Shown here piece by piece: positions 1-8,612 of a stretch of DNA of 58,729 nucleotides. Source of the stretch: Alphaproteobacteria bacterium (GTDB lineage: Bacteria > Pseudomonadota > Alphaproteobacteria > Rickettsiales > VGDC01). Positions within the stretch are counted from its first letter, which is position 1. Every line of letters starts with the position of its first letter. The position numbers and the translations under genes are program-made. The notes under the pieces are model-generated. The model did not search any database, was not told the origin of the DNA, and saw only the letters and a list, made by a program, of their open reading frames with translations. The stretch is from NCBI GenBank assembly GCA_022450665.1, contig JAKUPQ010000003.1, positions 5,054 to 63,782 of the forward strand, read 5' to 3'.

Positions 1-1
1 G

Positions 2-526
2 GTGATGGGGGGACGTACCTCGCGCAGCCGTGATGCACATATGAAAGATTTGCTGAACAGATCGCTCAACCAGCTTGCTAGTTCCCGCCCACCAATAGCT
101 GTAGTAAAGTTGGCTCAGGACAACCCGCCAGTGCCTGTGTTTAAGCCAGGTACTGAACCTGTAGGTATGGTTGTGATGAACGATGTGGCACCAAAAAACA
201 AACCCATTGCTGCAAATGATAACTACGTTTCTAACGCCGAAACTAACAAGCAGGCGGTGCGGCGCATAGTAAATGGTGGCTGGGGTATTCAGGTGGGGGC
301 CTTTAGTGAATCGCGTGATGCGTTTATGGCGGCGGTGCATGCCATGAATCTAGCCACTCGCGAGTTGCAGGGATCTGAAATTACTGTAATTGACCCGAAT
401 GGCAGCAGCAATCGGGTGTATCGGGCGCGTATAGCTAATATTTCGGAAGTGCAGGCACGCCGTGCGTGCCGAGTTTTGCTGTCGCACAAAGAGGCATGTT
501 TTGTCTATCAGGATACAAACGGATAA
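2..526 (+). CDS. D-alanyl-D-alanine carboxypeptidase, C-terminal part with SPOR domain (5' truncated by window)
   Basis: Only the last 174 codons are present; the reading frame is open to the window edge. The first residues (MGGRTSRSRDAHMKDLL) match the conserved end of the catalytic domain of class A D,D-carboxypeptidases of the DacA/PBP5 family, which trim the terminal D-Ala of peptidoglycan stem peptides in the periplasm. A low-complexity linker follows. Residues about 92-170 (from GGWGIQVGAFSE to the end) look like a SPOR domain, which binds denuded glycan strands at division sites. Serine peptidase plus SPOR is a common alphaproteobacterial arrangement. The catalytic SxxK lies outside the window, so activity cannot be judged. 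The gene converges on motE with a 33-base gap. Confidence 0.8.
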   Translation: MMGGRTSRSRDAHMKDLLNRSLNQLASSRPPIAVVKLAQDNPPVPVFKPGTEPVGMVVMNDVAPKNKPIAANDNYVSNAETNKQAVRRIVNGGWGIQVGAFSESRDAFMAAVHAMNLATRELQGSEITVIDPNGSSNRVYRARIANISEVQARRACRVLLSHKEACFVYQDTNG

Positions 527-559
527 TTCATAAACATTGTTTATTAAATTGATGTCCTG

Positions 560-1393
560 TTAAAGCGGGGGATTGTAATCCATCAGATCTGTAGCAGCGG
601 GGGCTTCTTTTTTCTGATCGGCCAGTTGTTGCGTCACTTCTTTGGCTTTTTGTGGTGACATGGCTGCCAATACAGGTGCAACACGGCGTTCGCTCATGCG
701 GTCTACGACCATAAGCAAGGTGTCCATGTCCAACTGATCAAAAATGCGGGCGGCATCTTTTGGCTTCATGGTTTCATATATTTTTACCAAACTCGAGATT
801 TTGGCATCTTCTTCTTTGTCGTATGTCACAAGAAGCTCTTTAAGCTCGGCGCTAAGGGCATTTAACTCGGTAAGTTTGCCTTCAATGCGCTGCTCGGTCG
901 CGGCGAGAACTTTCTCGCGCAGGGCAATTTCGCTTTCCCATTTATCCAGCTTCTCACGGCGGTTAGACAGGCTTTCCAACACATCAATCTCGCGGGCATT
1001 ATATTGTGTGCCACGGGTTTCTATAATGTCTTGCGGGGGAGGGGCAACCGGCTCGGCCACTTCGCCACTTTCAGGGGTAGTTTCGTCATCTTCAGTTTCG
1101 GCAGTTTCGGTAGCTTCTGTATCTTCTACCTCTCCTTCAGCGTTTTCTGCGGGCACGGTGGTGGGTTGCTCTGATTTTTCCTGTGCCAGAACGGAAGATA
1201 TAAATAATTCTTGGTGCAGGCTACGGCCGCCTTGATAAATCTCGATGGTTTTCAGGCAAAGCAAAGCACTCGCCATGGTCATAGTAATGGGAATGAGGCG
1301 AAATAAAGGTTTTGCCGGACGACTCGACTGAGTCAAAACAACCGATTTTTTTTGCTGTTTGCGTTTGGTGTGTTTCTTGTTGCTACGTGCCAC
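560..1393 (-). CDS. motE: MotE-like flagellar motor/stator-associated protein
   Basis: The 277-residue protein has a basic N-terminus, one membrane segment (about residues 34-52), an acidic Glu/Thr/Pro-rich linker (about 75-120), a coiled coil (about 135-200) and a C-terminal MgtE-N-like helical domain (about 205-262, with KIYETMKPKDAARIFDQLD). This is the layout of MotE, the periplasmic chaperone of MotC in rhizobia, and of related proteins found with motor genes across alphaproteobacteria. The gene is last in a minus-strand run fliL-fliM-DUF6468-motE, 21 bases after its neighbour. The role is inferred from the family and the context. Confidence 0.8.
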   Translation of the reverse strand: MARSNKKHTKRKQQKKSVVLTQSSRPAKPLFRLIPITMTMASALLCLKTIEIYQGGRSLHQELFISSVLAQEKSEQPTTVPAENAEGEVEDTEATETAETEDDETTPESGEVAEPVAPPPQDIIETRGTQYNAREIDVLESLSNRREKLDKWESEIALREKVLAATEQRIEGKLTELNALSAELKELLVTYDKEEDAKISSLVKIYETMKPKDAARIFDQLDMDTLLMVVDRMSERRVAPVLAAMSPQKAKEVTQQLADQKKEAPAATDLMDYNPPL

Positions 1394-1414
1394 AATGCTA
1401 TCCCAAAATATATG

Positions 1415-2119
1415 TTAGCGACTCGACTTTAGTGAATCAAAAAGTTCTTGCTCTGCTTTAGAACGAATACGGCTGCTTGTTTTGTTTTCGCCGGGCTTGT
1501 TAGCCGGGTTATTACGATTTGCCATTTGTTCCAATACCGATTCCAGTGAAGCCGTGCGCGATGCGTTGCTTTGTTCTTTGCGCGGTGGAATTTTATGGCC
1601 ACTGATAGGTGGTTTGCCGGGTTTGTCACTCTCGGTTCCAAAAGGATTAGCGGGCGATATATTAGCGGCAGGTTTAACAGCCGTTGGTGTAGAAACGCGC
1701 TGCGGTGCCACCGGAGGAGATTGCTGGGTTTTTTGCACAGTGCTTGTTGTAGCGGCAGACTTTGGTCTTACATCTGACGGTGCGGTGCTGTCACGCCCGT
1801 GCTTGAGTCCGGTTTCTATCTGGTCGGCAGTTTTGTTGCCTCGCTCAATCATAAATGCAAGATCATCGGCAATACCATTGGCAGTATCCAGCTTTTTTTG
1901 CAGCGACTCTTCGCTTGTCTTGGTTGCATCTTTTAATTCGCTGACGCTTTTTTGCGCGGCTTCGATCGATTCATCAAACTGGGCAAATAGCTTCGCCATA
2001 TCGCTTTTGCTGTCTTGCAACACACGAATATTACGGCTGAGCTTTTTACAATAAACTATAACCGCGAGTAACAGCACTGCCACACTAATATTAATGATAA
2101 AATCTATTAACAGCATCAT
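1415..2119 (-). CDS. DUF6468-like membrane-anchored coiled-coil protein of the fliM operon
   Basis: This 234-residue protein starts with a membrane segment (about residues 4-24), followed by a coiled coil to about residue 105 and then a long Pro/Ser/Thr/Lys-rich, probably disordered tail. The N-terminal third resembles the DUF6468 domain that sits between fliM and motE in many alphaproteobacteria. Its start overlaps the fliM stop by four bases (ATGA), so it is translationally coupled to fliM. A structural or targeting role at the flagellar base is plausible from context only. No catalytic motif is visible. Confidence 0.7.
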   Translation of the reverse strand: MMLLIDFIINISVAVLLLAVIVYCKKLSRNIRVLQDSKSDMAKLFAQFDESIEAAQKSVSELKDATKTSEESLQKKLDTANGIADDLAFMIERGNKTADQIETGLKHGRDSTAPSDVRPKSAATTSTVQKTQQSPPVAPQRVSTPTAVKPAANISPANPFGTESDKPGKPPISGHKIPPRKEQSNASRTASLESVLEQMANRNNPANKPGENKTSSRIRSKAEQELFDSLKSSR

Positions 2120-3177
2120 GACAACGACTCCTTAGCGCTTTGGCTGACGGGTTTGCTGAGTTTTATGGCCACTCGATCCTCTATACGTCCTAAGCTGCCG
2201 GAAGTAAGTTTGACGGAGCCGCATTTAAGGGCGACATCATCATCGGGTTTGCAGTTTAAAATAACCGTACTGCCCACTTTAAAATGCATCACTTCACCTA
2301 GCGTCATGCGGGTTTCATGCAATACAGCATTCACATCCACATCGGTATGGCGTACTTCTTTACCAAAATGCGAGTTCCACACGATATCCTGACCAAAGTT
2401 TTCGCCGGTGAACATTTGTAGCAATAACTCGCGTATAGGTTCTAAAGTGGCGTGTGGCAAGAGTATATCGATATTGCCGCCGCGATCTTCCATCTCTACG
2501 CGCAGGCGCACGAGTAAGGCGGCGTTGGCATTGCGACTAATGGTGGCAAAGCGAGGATTGGTTTCTAAACGGTCGGTTTTAAAGGTAGCAGGACAAATGG
2601 GATCGAAGGCGGCAGACAAGTCTGCCAGCACTACATCTACCATGCTTTTCACAATATCTTGTTCGATAGTAGTGTAAGGGCGGCCTTCTATGCGAATGGG
2701 GCGCTTGGTACGGCGTCCCCCCAGCAGCAAATCGACAGTTGAGTAAATTTGCGATGAATCAACGGTTACCAAACCATAATTTTCCCATTCTACGGCGCGG
2801 AATACAGTGAGTAGTGCGGGAAGGGGAATAGAGTCCAGATAATCGCCAAAGCGTAAGGACGTCATTGATTCGATGCTGACTTCCACGTTATCGGACATAA
2901 AGTTACGCAGCGAAGTTGCCATCATGCGCACTAAGCGGTCAAACACCACTTCGAGCATGGGCAATTTTTCGTAAGCCATGAGGGCTTTGTCGAGAATGGC
3001 GTGAATACCAGCATTTTTATTGTCGGCATCATCGTCAAAATCGAACCCTAGAAGGCTGTCGATTTCGTCCTGATTTAAGACGCGACGATCACTATCATCG
3101 TCTTCTTCTCCCAGCACCTCGTTCCAGTCTTCACCTTCTGCTTCGCTGTCGGATTTATTTTTTTCTTCATCTGCCAT
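2116..3177 (-). CDS. fliM: Flagellar motor switch protein FliM
   Basis: FliM is the middle component of the C-ring; it receives CheY-P and sets the direction of rotation. The protein has 353 residues. The CheY-binding peptide LNQDEIDSLLG is visible at residues 34-44, pushed inward by a 33-residue Asp/Glu-rich leader that is absent from enterobacterial FliM. The CheC-like middle domain (about 60-255) and the C-terminal SpoA domain (about 270-345) follow. The gene lies 104 bases downstream of fliL and overlaps the next gene by four bases, so the four minus-strand genes probably form one operon. A partial CtrA-like match (TTAA-N7-ATTA, 3197-3211) lies just upstream, but it is imperfect. Confidence 0.95.
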   Translation of the reverse strand: MADEEKNKSDSEAEGEDWNEVLGEEDDDSDRRVLNQDEIDSLLGFDFDDDADNKNAGIHAILDKALMAYEKLPMLEVVFDRLVRMMATSLRNFMSDNVEVSIESMTSLRFGDYLDSIPLPALLTVFRAVEWENYGLVTVDSSQIYSTVDLLLGGRRTKRPIRIEGRPYTTIEQDIVKSMVDVVLADLSAAFDPICPATFKTDRLETNPRFATISRNANAALLVRLRVEMEDRGGNIDILLPHATLEPIRELLLQMFTGENFGQDIVWNSHFGKEVRHTDVDVNAVLHETRMTLGEVMHFKVGSTVILNCKPDDDVALKCGSVKLTSGSLGRIEDRVAIKLSKPVSQSAKESLS

Positions 3178-3281
3178 GGGCGTAATGCAATATCCGTTAA
3201 ACTAAAGATTATTTTGGCTAGTTTACACTATTTCTTACTGGAATACCAAGCAATAGCCGTGCCAATGCAGACAAGCGCCGG

Positions 3282-3863
3282 CTATTGAATAAGAATTTCA
3301 GTGAACAGAATTTTATCTACTTGCGCAGCAGGAGATAAAATTCGGTTTGCACGCGCCAGCAGCTCTTCTTGTAAGCGATACATACCCGCAGAGCCTGCCA
3401 GATCGCTGGCACGCAAATCACGCAGATAGGTATTAAATTCATTTTGTAGCTCTGGTAGCCGCTGCACCACCACTTCCTGATCTTTTTCAGAGGGCAGCTT
3501 GAGGCTGATTCGCATTTTAATGAAGCTGGTCTGGCTGGTGTTACTGCTTAAGTTGATAAGAAATTCCGGCATGGCAAAATAGGTGGCATGCGCAATGATG
3601 GGGTTGCCTTCTTCATCAAGGGTTACTTCTGTATCGCTTTCTTCAGTATCAGCGGCTTCTCCGGTTTCTTCTGCTCCGCCCAGAAAAGAGTCTAGCAGCC
3701 CGAAATACCATGCGGCGCCTGCACCGCCACCAATCAGCAAAACAGCCAATATGATAATGATGCCCATCTTTTTTCCGCTACGCGAACCGGCTTCGCCTTC
3801 ACCTTCTGCTTCGCCGTCCACGGCTTCGGCTTCGGTGTCGCCCTGTTCTATATCTTCTGCCAT
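3282..3863 (-). CDS. fliL: Flagellar basal body-associated protein FliL
   Basis: FliL is a single-pass inner-membrane protein that surrounds the stators and stabilises torque generation. I chose the ATG at 3863 (193 residues) because AGGAG lies at proper distance upstream; an upstream in-frame start at 3947 has no such support. After an acidic cytoplasmic head there is a membrane helix (about residues 34-54), an acidic linker, and the periplasmic FliL domain from about 90 to the end, including FLINLSSNTSQTSFIKMRISL. It heads the minus-strand switch/motor operon and diverges from flgF. Confidence 0.9.
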   Translation of the reverse strand: MAEDIEQGDTEAEAVDGEAEGEGEAGSRSGKKMGIIIILAVLLIGGGAGAAWYFGLLDSFLGGAEETGEAADTEESDTEVTLDEEGNPIIAHATYFAMPEFLINLSSNTSQTSFIKMRISLKLPSEKDQEVVVQRLPELQNEFNTYLRDLRASDLAGSAGMYRLQEELLARANRILSPAAQVDKILFTEILIQ

Positions 3864-4071
3864 GCGATCTCCTAATGAATGGGATGATACCACGCAAGAA
3901 CTGCGCTGCACCCTATCAGATGTAATATAAATCCCCCGTGGCTGCAACCCTCCTTAGCATATATAGCGTAAAAAACGCCGACTGCATTTATTGCCCATTT
4001 ATAAACGTAGGGTGAAGTTGAAATTAGACGGCAATTAAAATTAAATTATATAATACAGTGTATTAATTGTT

Positions 4072-4090
4072 TTGGCACAGTATATGCATA
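4072..4090 (+). promoter_or_regulatory. Sigma-54 (-24/-12) promoter for the flgF-flgG-flgA-flgH operon
   Basis: The sequence TTGGCACAGTATATGCAT has GG at 4074-4075 and GC at 4086-4087, exactly ten bases apart, matching the consensus TGGCAC-N5-TTGC at nearly every position. Transcription would begin near 4099, about 50 bases before flgF. A nearly identical element stands before flgI and a weaker one before fliK. In Caulobacter such promoters are activated by FlbD. A TTAACCAT half-site (4108-4115), resembling a CtrA half-box, lies just downstream. Confidence 0.8.
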
Positions 4091-4149
4091 GTAGTTGGCA
4101 GAATTGTTTAACCATGTTTTGCCACTGCATTACATCAAAGGATAAAAAG

Positions 4150-4869
4150 ATGGATAACGGGATTTATATAGCACTGTCGCGCCAAATGGGACTGTTCCGC
4201 GAGATGAACGCGACAGCCAATAATATCGCCAATTCTGACACTGCTGGCTACAACGCCGAAAAAATCATGTTTGAGGATTATTTGGTCAAAGGCGGCAGTG
4301 GCCCTAAGCATGCCTATGTACATGACGTTGCTTCTTACCGCGACACTTCCGAAGGCCCCATGAAAATGACAGGAAATCCTATGGATATGGCCATTAGCGG
4401 CCCTGCGTATTTCATGGTCGATACCCCATTAGGTGTGCGCTACACCCGCGCAGGTAATTTTCAGATTGATCTGGATGGCAATATGGTCACCAAAGAAGGA
4501 TATACCGTATTAGATGACGGCGGCGCTCCCATAGTGTTTTTGCCCGAGGATGGTGAAGTAAGCATAGGCGAGGCGGGCAATATTTCTGTCAATGGCGAGG
4601 CTCGCGGCAATATTGCCATGATGGAATTTGATAACCCGCAAATGCTGGAACGGTTGAATGCCACCATGTTTAAGTCCGATGCACCGGGTCGCCCTGCCAC
4701 CGAATCACGGATGCTTCATGGCATGATTGAAGGTTCTAATGTGCAACCGGTAATGGAATTAACGCGCATGATGACGGTGACACGCAGTGTTTCCAGCACA
4801 GCCAAGCTGATTGAAGCACAATATGAATTACAACGTAAAACGTCCAATACCTGGGCGCGTAACGAATAA
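4150..4869 (+). CDS. flgF: Flagellar proximal rod protein FlgF
   Basis: FlgF is a rod protein exported by the flagellar type III apparatus. The start at 4150 (MDNGIYIALSRQ) is preceded by AAAGGA with a seven-base spacer. An earlier in-frame ATG at 4072 falls inside the sigma-54 promoter and is excluded. The protein has 239 residues. The N-terminal rod signature (ATANNIANSDTAGYNAE) and the C-terminal heptad region (EGSNVQPVMELTRMM, then SVSSTAKLIEAQYE) form the coiled coils of the rod/hook family. It is first in the flgF-G-A-H operon. Confidence 0.93.
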   Translation: MDNGIYIALSRQMGLFREMNATANNIANSDTAGYNAEKIMFEDYLVKGGSGPKHAYVHDVASYRDTSEGPMKMTGNPMDMAISGPAYFMVDTPLGVRYTRAGNFQIDLDGNMVTKEGYTVLDDGGAPIVFLPEDGEVSIGEAGNISVNGEARGNIAMMEFDNPQMLERLNATMFKSDAPGRPATESRMLHGMIEGSNVQPVMELTRMMTVTRSVSSTAKLIEAQYELQRKTSNTWARNE

Positions 4870-4919
4870 TCAGAAGAAACAGCCTTAGGGCTAAGAATAT
4901 TTACATAAGGAGAATTGCT

Positions 4920-5705
4920 ATGCGTTCAATGAATATTGCAGCAACGGGCATGCAAGCCCAGCAGACTCAGGTAGATACTATCTCGCATAACCTTGCGAAC
5001 ATGTCTACCACTGGCTATAAACGCCATCGCACCGAGTTTCAGGATCTGATGTATCAGGATTTACGTCGCGTTGGTACGAACTCATCTGATACCGGAACAA
5101 TTGTGCCAACAGGGGTGCAGATTGGTTTAGGTGTAAAGGTGGCTGCAGTGTCGCGGGCGCATGAACAAGGCACCATGCAAAACACCAGCAATCCTTTGGA
5201 TGTGGCGGTGCAAGGGCGAGGATTTTTTCGTATTGAGTTGCCAACCGGCGAATTTGCTTATACCCGCGATGGCCAGTTCCAGCTTAGCCCCGAAGGCGAA
5301 ATTGTGACGAAAGATGGCTATATCGTAGCGCCAAATATTGTAGTGCCCGACGAGGCGATAAGCATCAGCGTAAGCAAAGAAGGGCAAGTGCAGGCGGTAC
5401 TGGATGGACAGATTGCACCCGTGGATCTGGGGCAGTTTGACCTTGCAACCTTCATCAACCCCGCTGGTTTAGACGCTATTGGCGATAACATGTATCTGGC
5501 CACAGAAGCCTCCGGTGATGAAATTATCGGCCTTGCAGGACAAGAGGGCTTTGGCTCTTTGCTACAAGGGTTTTTGGAATCGTCGAACGTAAATCCAATT
5601 TCGGAAGTAACCAATATGATTGTGGCACAGCGTGCCTATGAGATGAATTCCAAGGTGATCAGCGCATCGGATGAGATGCTGCAAAACCTTAACCAAAGTG
5701 CATAA
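4920..5705 (+). CDS. flgG: Flagellar distal rod protein FlgG
   Basis: FlgG forms the distal rod that crosses the periplasm inside the P- and L-rings. The 261-residue length is typical. The N-terminus has the signature MRSMNIAATGMQAQQ and SHNLANMSTTGYKRHR; the C-terminus has LESSNVNPISEVTNMIVAQR, YEMNSKVI and ASDEMLQNLN, all characteristic of FlgG. An AAGGAG ribosome-binding site lies seven bases before the start. The gene follows flgF by 50 bases in the same operon. Confidence 0.96.
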   Translation: MRSMNIAATGMQAQQTQVDTISHNLANMSTTGYKRHRTEFQDLMYQDLRRVGTNSSDTGTIVPTGVQIGLGVKVAAVSRAHEQGTMQNTSNPLDVAVQGRGFFRIELPTGEFAYTRDGQFQLSPEGEIVTKDGYIVAPNIVVPDEAISISVSKEGQVQAVLDGQIAPVDLGQFDLATFINPAGLDAIGDNMYLATEASGDEIIGLAGQEGFGSLLQGFLESSNVNPISEVTNMIVAQRAYEMNSKVISASDEMLQNLNQSA

Positions 5706-5825
5706 GCAGGAAAAAATTGCCGCTTAAGGCAAGATAATGGCCATTAGAGCCACTAACCGCAAGTAAGGCAAAAGCCATGGCGGAACAACAAGACCGTAAA
5801 GACTATAGCATCCGAGGAGGATATT

Positions 5826-6629
5826 ATGATTTGGGCTAAACCACAGAAAAAGCGCTTCTTTCAGCGTCCACGCATGGCGATGATGACTATATACACCATT
5901 GGGCTGTGTATGTTGTCGCTGGCGGCGTTCGCGCAAACGGCACCGATTGCGGCAGATTATCGTATTACTCTGGCCGAAGCTGAGCAGCAAATCGCACAAG
6001 AGCTTATGCGCAGTGGCCACGGAGATGACATACAGGCCAATGTGATAGGTCGCCGCAGTCAGGACTTGGTGCGTCGCAATCATCCGGTGGTGATGGAGGT
6101 GGTAGATGTGCAAACGCAAAACAACAACCGTTTTTCAGCCACATTACTATTCACTACTGAAGCAGATTTGAACCGCCCTGCACAAAAACTCGGCAATATT
6201 GTCCTGTCTGGCCGTTTTGATGAAATGGTGGATGTGCCAGTAGTGAAGTTTCGCTTGAGTTCGGCAGATATTATTCGTGAGCAGGATATGGAATGGTTGA
6301 AATTGCCGCAAAATCGGATTAAGCGCGAAACTATCACCGAGATGGCACAGCTTATTGGTAAATCTCCGGTTCGTGGATTGTCGCCAAACCGCGCTATTGA
6401 AAGCGATGAGGTGCAAAGCCCGCCGCTGGTAACGCGCCGTATGCCGGTGCGTATGCGCTATAATACCGAGAATATTTCAATTCAGGCCGTTGGCACCGCC
6501 ATGCAGGATGGTGCCATGGGCGAGCGCATTAAAGTTCGTAACGACGACAGCGGCGTTGAAGTAGATGCAACGGTGGTAGATCGTGGCCACGTTGAAGTGT
6601 TGCCCGCGCTGGCATTTAATAATGGATAA
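5826..6629 (+). CDS. flgA: Flagella basal body P-ring formation protein FlgA
   Basis: FlgA is the periplasmic chaperone for P-ring (FlgI) assembly. The 267-residue product has a somewhat long N-terminal region with a Sec signal (hydrophobic stretch about residues 19-38, ending AFAQTA). The C-terminal half is the SAF-type domain of FlgA, with the conserved stretch VKFRLSSADIIREQDMEW and later VGTAMQDGAMGERIKVRN. A strong GAGGAGG lies before the ATG. It is third in the flgF-G-A-H operon; the 120-base gap from flgG holds no other gene. Confidence 0.9.
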   Translation: MIWAKPQKKRFFQRPRMAMMTIYTIGLCMLSLAAFAQTAPIAADYRITLAEAEQQIAQELMRSGHGDDIQANVIGRRSQDLVRRNHPVVMEVVDVQTQNNNRFSATLLFTTEADLNRPAQKLGNIVLSGRFDEMVDVPVVKFRLSSADIIREQDMEWLKLPQNRIKRETITEMAQLIGKSPVRGLSPNRAIESDEVQSPPLVTRRMPVRMRYNTENISIQAVGTAMQDGAMGERIKVRNDDSGVEVDATVVDRGHVEVLPALAFNNG

Positions 6630-6682
6630 AAAAACATAATAAAAAAACCGATAAGACCGCAGATAGAAAGAGGGATATAATT

Positions 6683-7453
6683 ATGATACAGCAATTACAC
6701 ACCGCCTTTACGCGCATTGGGCTTGGACGCGCATTATTGATAACCGTTCCGATGCTGGGGCTTTCGGCCTGTGCAGATAAGCTGGATCGCTTGTCGCATG
6801 TGGGCGAAGAAGCGCCGCTTACTGCATTGTATAACCCGGGCACCCAGCCCGGTTCTAAGCCATTGACATGGCCATTGCCCCGCGAGGAAACACCGCCACT
6901 GCATTATGCAAACTCGTTATGGCAGCAAGGATCGAACACATTTTTCCGCGATCAACGTGCCTCGCGGGTGGGGGATATCTTGAAGGTAGTGATGAACCTT
7001 AAAGATAAAGGAAAACTCGAAAACAGTACCGACCGTACCCGCACTGGCAACGAAAATTTGGGCGTGGCAGCACTATTTGGGTTAGAAAAAATTATTCCCG
7101 GCCAGGGTGGGCCATCAGGCACACTGAGCCTCAACAGCAATTCCACCACGCAGGGTGACGGCCAAATCGAACGTAAAGAAGAAATTCAGACCCAGTTTGC
7201 CGCCACTGTTACACAGGTATTGGCCAATGGCAATTTGGTGATTGATGGCAGACAGGAAATTCGTATTAACGATGAAGTGCGCGCCATATCGGTGCAGGGC
7301 GTGGTGCGTCCCGAAGATATAGGATCGAGCAACACCATAGATTACAGTCTTATTGCAGAGGCGCGTATATCTTATGGCGGGCGCGGATTTATCAGCGATG
7401 CGCAGCGTCCACGCTATGGACAAGAGGTGGTAGATGTAATTTCACCCTTCTAA
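6683..7453 (+). CDS. flgH: Flagellar L-ring lipoprotein FlgH
   Basis: FlgH forms the outer-membrane L-ring bushing around the rod. The 256-residue product has a lipoprotein signal: a hydrophobic segment and the lipobox LSAC, giving the lipidated Cys near residue 30. Conserved FlgH features follow: SLWQQGSNTFFRDQRASRVGD, GNLVIDGRQEIRINDE and VVRPEDIGSSNTIDYSLIAEARISY. The SD sequence is AGAGGGA. It is the last gene of the operon; a strong terminator begins 70 bases downstream. Confidence 0.95.
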   Translation: MIQQLHTAFTRIGLGRALLITVPMLGLSACADKLDRLSHVGEEAPLTALYNPGTQPGSKPLTWPLPREETPPLHYANSLWQQGSNTFFRDQRASRVGDILKVVMNLKDKGKLENSTDRTRTGNENLGVAALFGLEKIIPGQGGPSGTLSLNSNSTTQGDGQIERKEEIQTQFAATVTQVLANGNLVIDGRQEIRINDEVRAISVQGVVRPEDIGSSNTIDYSLIAEARISYGGRGFISDAQRPRYGQEVVDVISPF

Positions 7454-7523
7454 GCGCCGTACAAGTTTCGAACGGTGTAACCCGCCGTTCGTCCACAGGC
7501 CCATCTGGGCGGTCTTGTCACTT

Positions 7524-7554
7524 GGGGGAGTTGCATTGCAGCTCCCCTCTTTTT
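7524..7554 (+). terminator. Rho-independent terminator after flgH
   Basis: GGGGAG (7525-7530) pairs with CTCCCC (7542-7547), with a further inner TGC/GCA pairing and a three-base loop. A T-rich tract runs to 7554. This closes the flgF-flgG-flgA-flgH operon and separates it from the repeat-module gene cluster. Confidence 0.85.
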
Positions 7555-7635
7555 GTCGCAATACAGCAGAAATTCACAAAAGCTTCACATTTATGCAAAG
7601 GGAATTGTTGTATGTTGGCAATGGAAAATTTCAAC

Positions 7636-7654
7636 TGCCCCTATTGGGCGGTGC
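7636..7654 (+). promoter_or_regulatory. Duplicated 19-bp hairpin element upstream of repeat-module gene 1 (copy 1)
   Basis: The 19 bases tgcccctattgggcggtgc occur here, 46 bases before the start of the first repeat-module gene, and again identically at 8571-8589 before the second one. GCCC/GGGC can form a short hairpin with a five-base loop. It matches no sigma-70, sigma-28 or sigma-54 consensus that I know. Promoter, leader hairpin and binding site are all possible. Confidence 0.55.
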
Positions 7655-7700
7655 TTAGCTTATTATGAAAAGTAGCTTATTATAGAAAAAGGATTGATGT

Positions 7701-8504
7701 ATGTCTGAAGAAACCAACGGAAAGCCTGAGAGTATTGAACAAAACCCTACGGCAGCGGATAATTATAGTTATAAAGATGGACAGCTTCAGGTTGATGGCA
7801 AGCCATGCCCAGCGGTTTTAATAACAGATGATAAAAGAGGCACAGTTTTTGTTTTAAGTGCTACAGAGATTGATGGCGAAACGGGAGAAGTCGTAGACGC
7901 ATCTCTGAGTTCGAAACCCTCATTACACGCAAAGCAAACGGCTGAAGTTGTTCCTTCCAGCGTGCTGCCTGAAGAGGTGCGCAAAAAAGCAAGCGCGATG
8001 TGGCAAGAAGCCACTGCAAATGCCTCGGAGCAAGGCGCCCCCCCCATTGCCCCTGAGGTGATTGAAAACTTTGAAAATGGTGAGCGCAGCCTCAAAGCTC
8101 CTGACCCTCAACAGCGCCGTATCAATAGTGAGTTTCGTAATATTACACGAAAGTTTGACTATGATGCAGGGCTTACAAAACTTACTGCGGAGGAAACATT
8201 TAATGTATTATATGATGCGATTGAGAATGCTACTACACCTGAAGCAAAAGCCGCAGCCGAGAAAAGACTTGTAGAATATACTACGCCTAACGAAGAAGGG
8301 GTAACCCAACAACATGAAATTGCTGAAGCGGCGGAACAGTTTGGTAAGCCTATCGGACATTACACCCGTGATGCAGCCGAAGAAAAAATCGCCCCTGACG
8401 TTGCTGCTGGCACTCAACAAGAAGATAGCCATATTGCAAGGCTTAAAGCAAAGATAGCGGCAGAAGAGGCAGAAGCCAAAGAGGATAAAGGACCTAGCCG
8501 TTAA
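7701..8504 (+). CDS. Repeat-module protein 1 (unrecognised family, one module)
   Basis: I do not recognise this 267-residue acidic protein. It has no signal peptide or membrane segment. Residues about 38-134 form a module shared with four other genes in this window: a strand-rich part (PAVLITDDKRGTVFVLSA, then DGETGEVVDASL) followed by a helical part (LPEEVRKKASAMW, then IAPEVIENFENGERSLKAP). The C-terminal region is helical and charged (HIARLKAKIAAEEAEA) and ends in a basic residue after a polar tail. The start has a good AAGGA site. It is the first of four tandem paralogs that probably share a transcript ending at the 11.9 kb terminator. Function is unknown; location in a flagellar region is the only hint. 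Confidence 0.75.
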   Translation: MSEETNGKPESIEQNPTAADNYSYKDGQLQVDGKPCPAVLITDDKRGTVFVLSATEIDGETGEVVDASLSSKPSLHAKQTAEVVPSSVLPEEVRKKASAMWQEATANASEQGAPPIAPEVIENFENGERSLKAPDPQQRRINSEFRNITRKFDYDAGLTKLTAEETFNVLYDAIENATTPEAKAAAEKRLVEYTTPNEEGVTQQHEIAEAAEQFGKPIGHYTRDAAEEKIAPDVAAGTQQEDSHIARLKAKIAAEEAEAKEDKGPSR

Positions 8505-8570
8505 TAATGTATGTAACACAGCAAATCATCTGTAAGCCAATATTGCCAATGATATGTCAGGAAATATTAA

Positions 8571-8589
8571 TGCCCCTATTGGGCGGTGC
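8571..8589 (+). promoter_or_regulatory. Duplicated 19-bp hairpin element (copy 2)
   Basis: This is an identical copy of the 19 bases at 7636-7654, here 23 bases before the start of repeat-module gene 2. The following ribosome-binding region AAGGATTGAT is also shared between both genes, so the whole 5' region was probably duplicated with the gene or kept by selection. Confidence 0.55.
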
Positions 8590-8612
8590 GTATTTTGAAC
8601 AAGGATTGATAC

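Noticed and set aside
744-2054. Long antisense open frames opposite motE and the DUF6468 gene
   Set aside because: Their translations are Ser/Ala-rich shadows of acidic and coiled-coil genes, with no ribosome-binding site or domain.
3197-3211. CtrA-like box TTAA-N7-ATTA before fliM
   Set aside because: The second half deviates from TTAA and there is no convincing -10, so it was not listed as a feature.
3864-3947. Upstream extension of FliL
   Set aside because: The extra residues do not resemble FliL, and AGGAG stands before the ATG at 3863.
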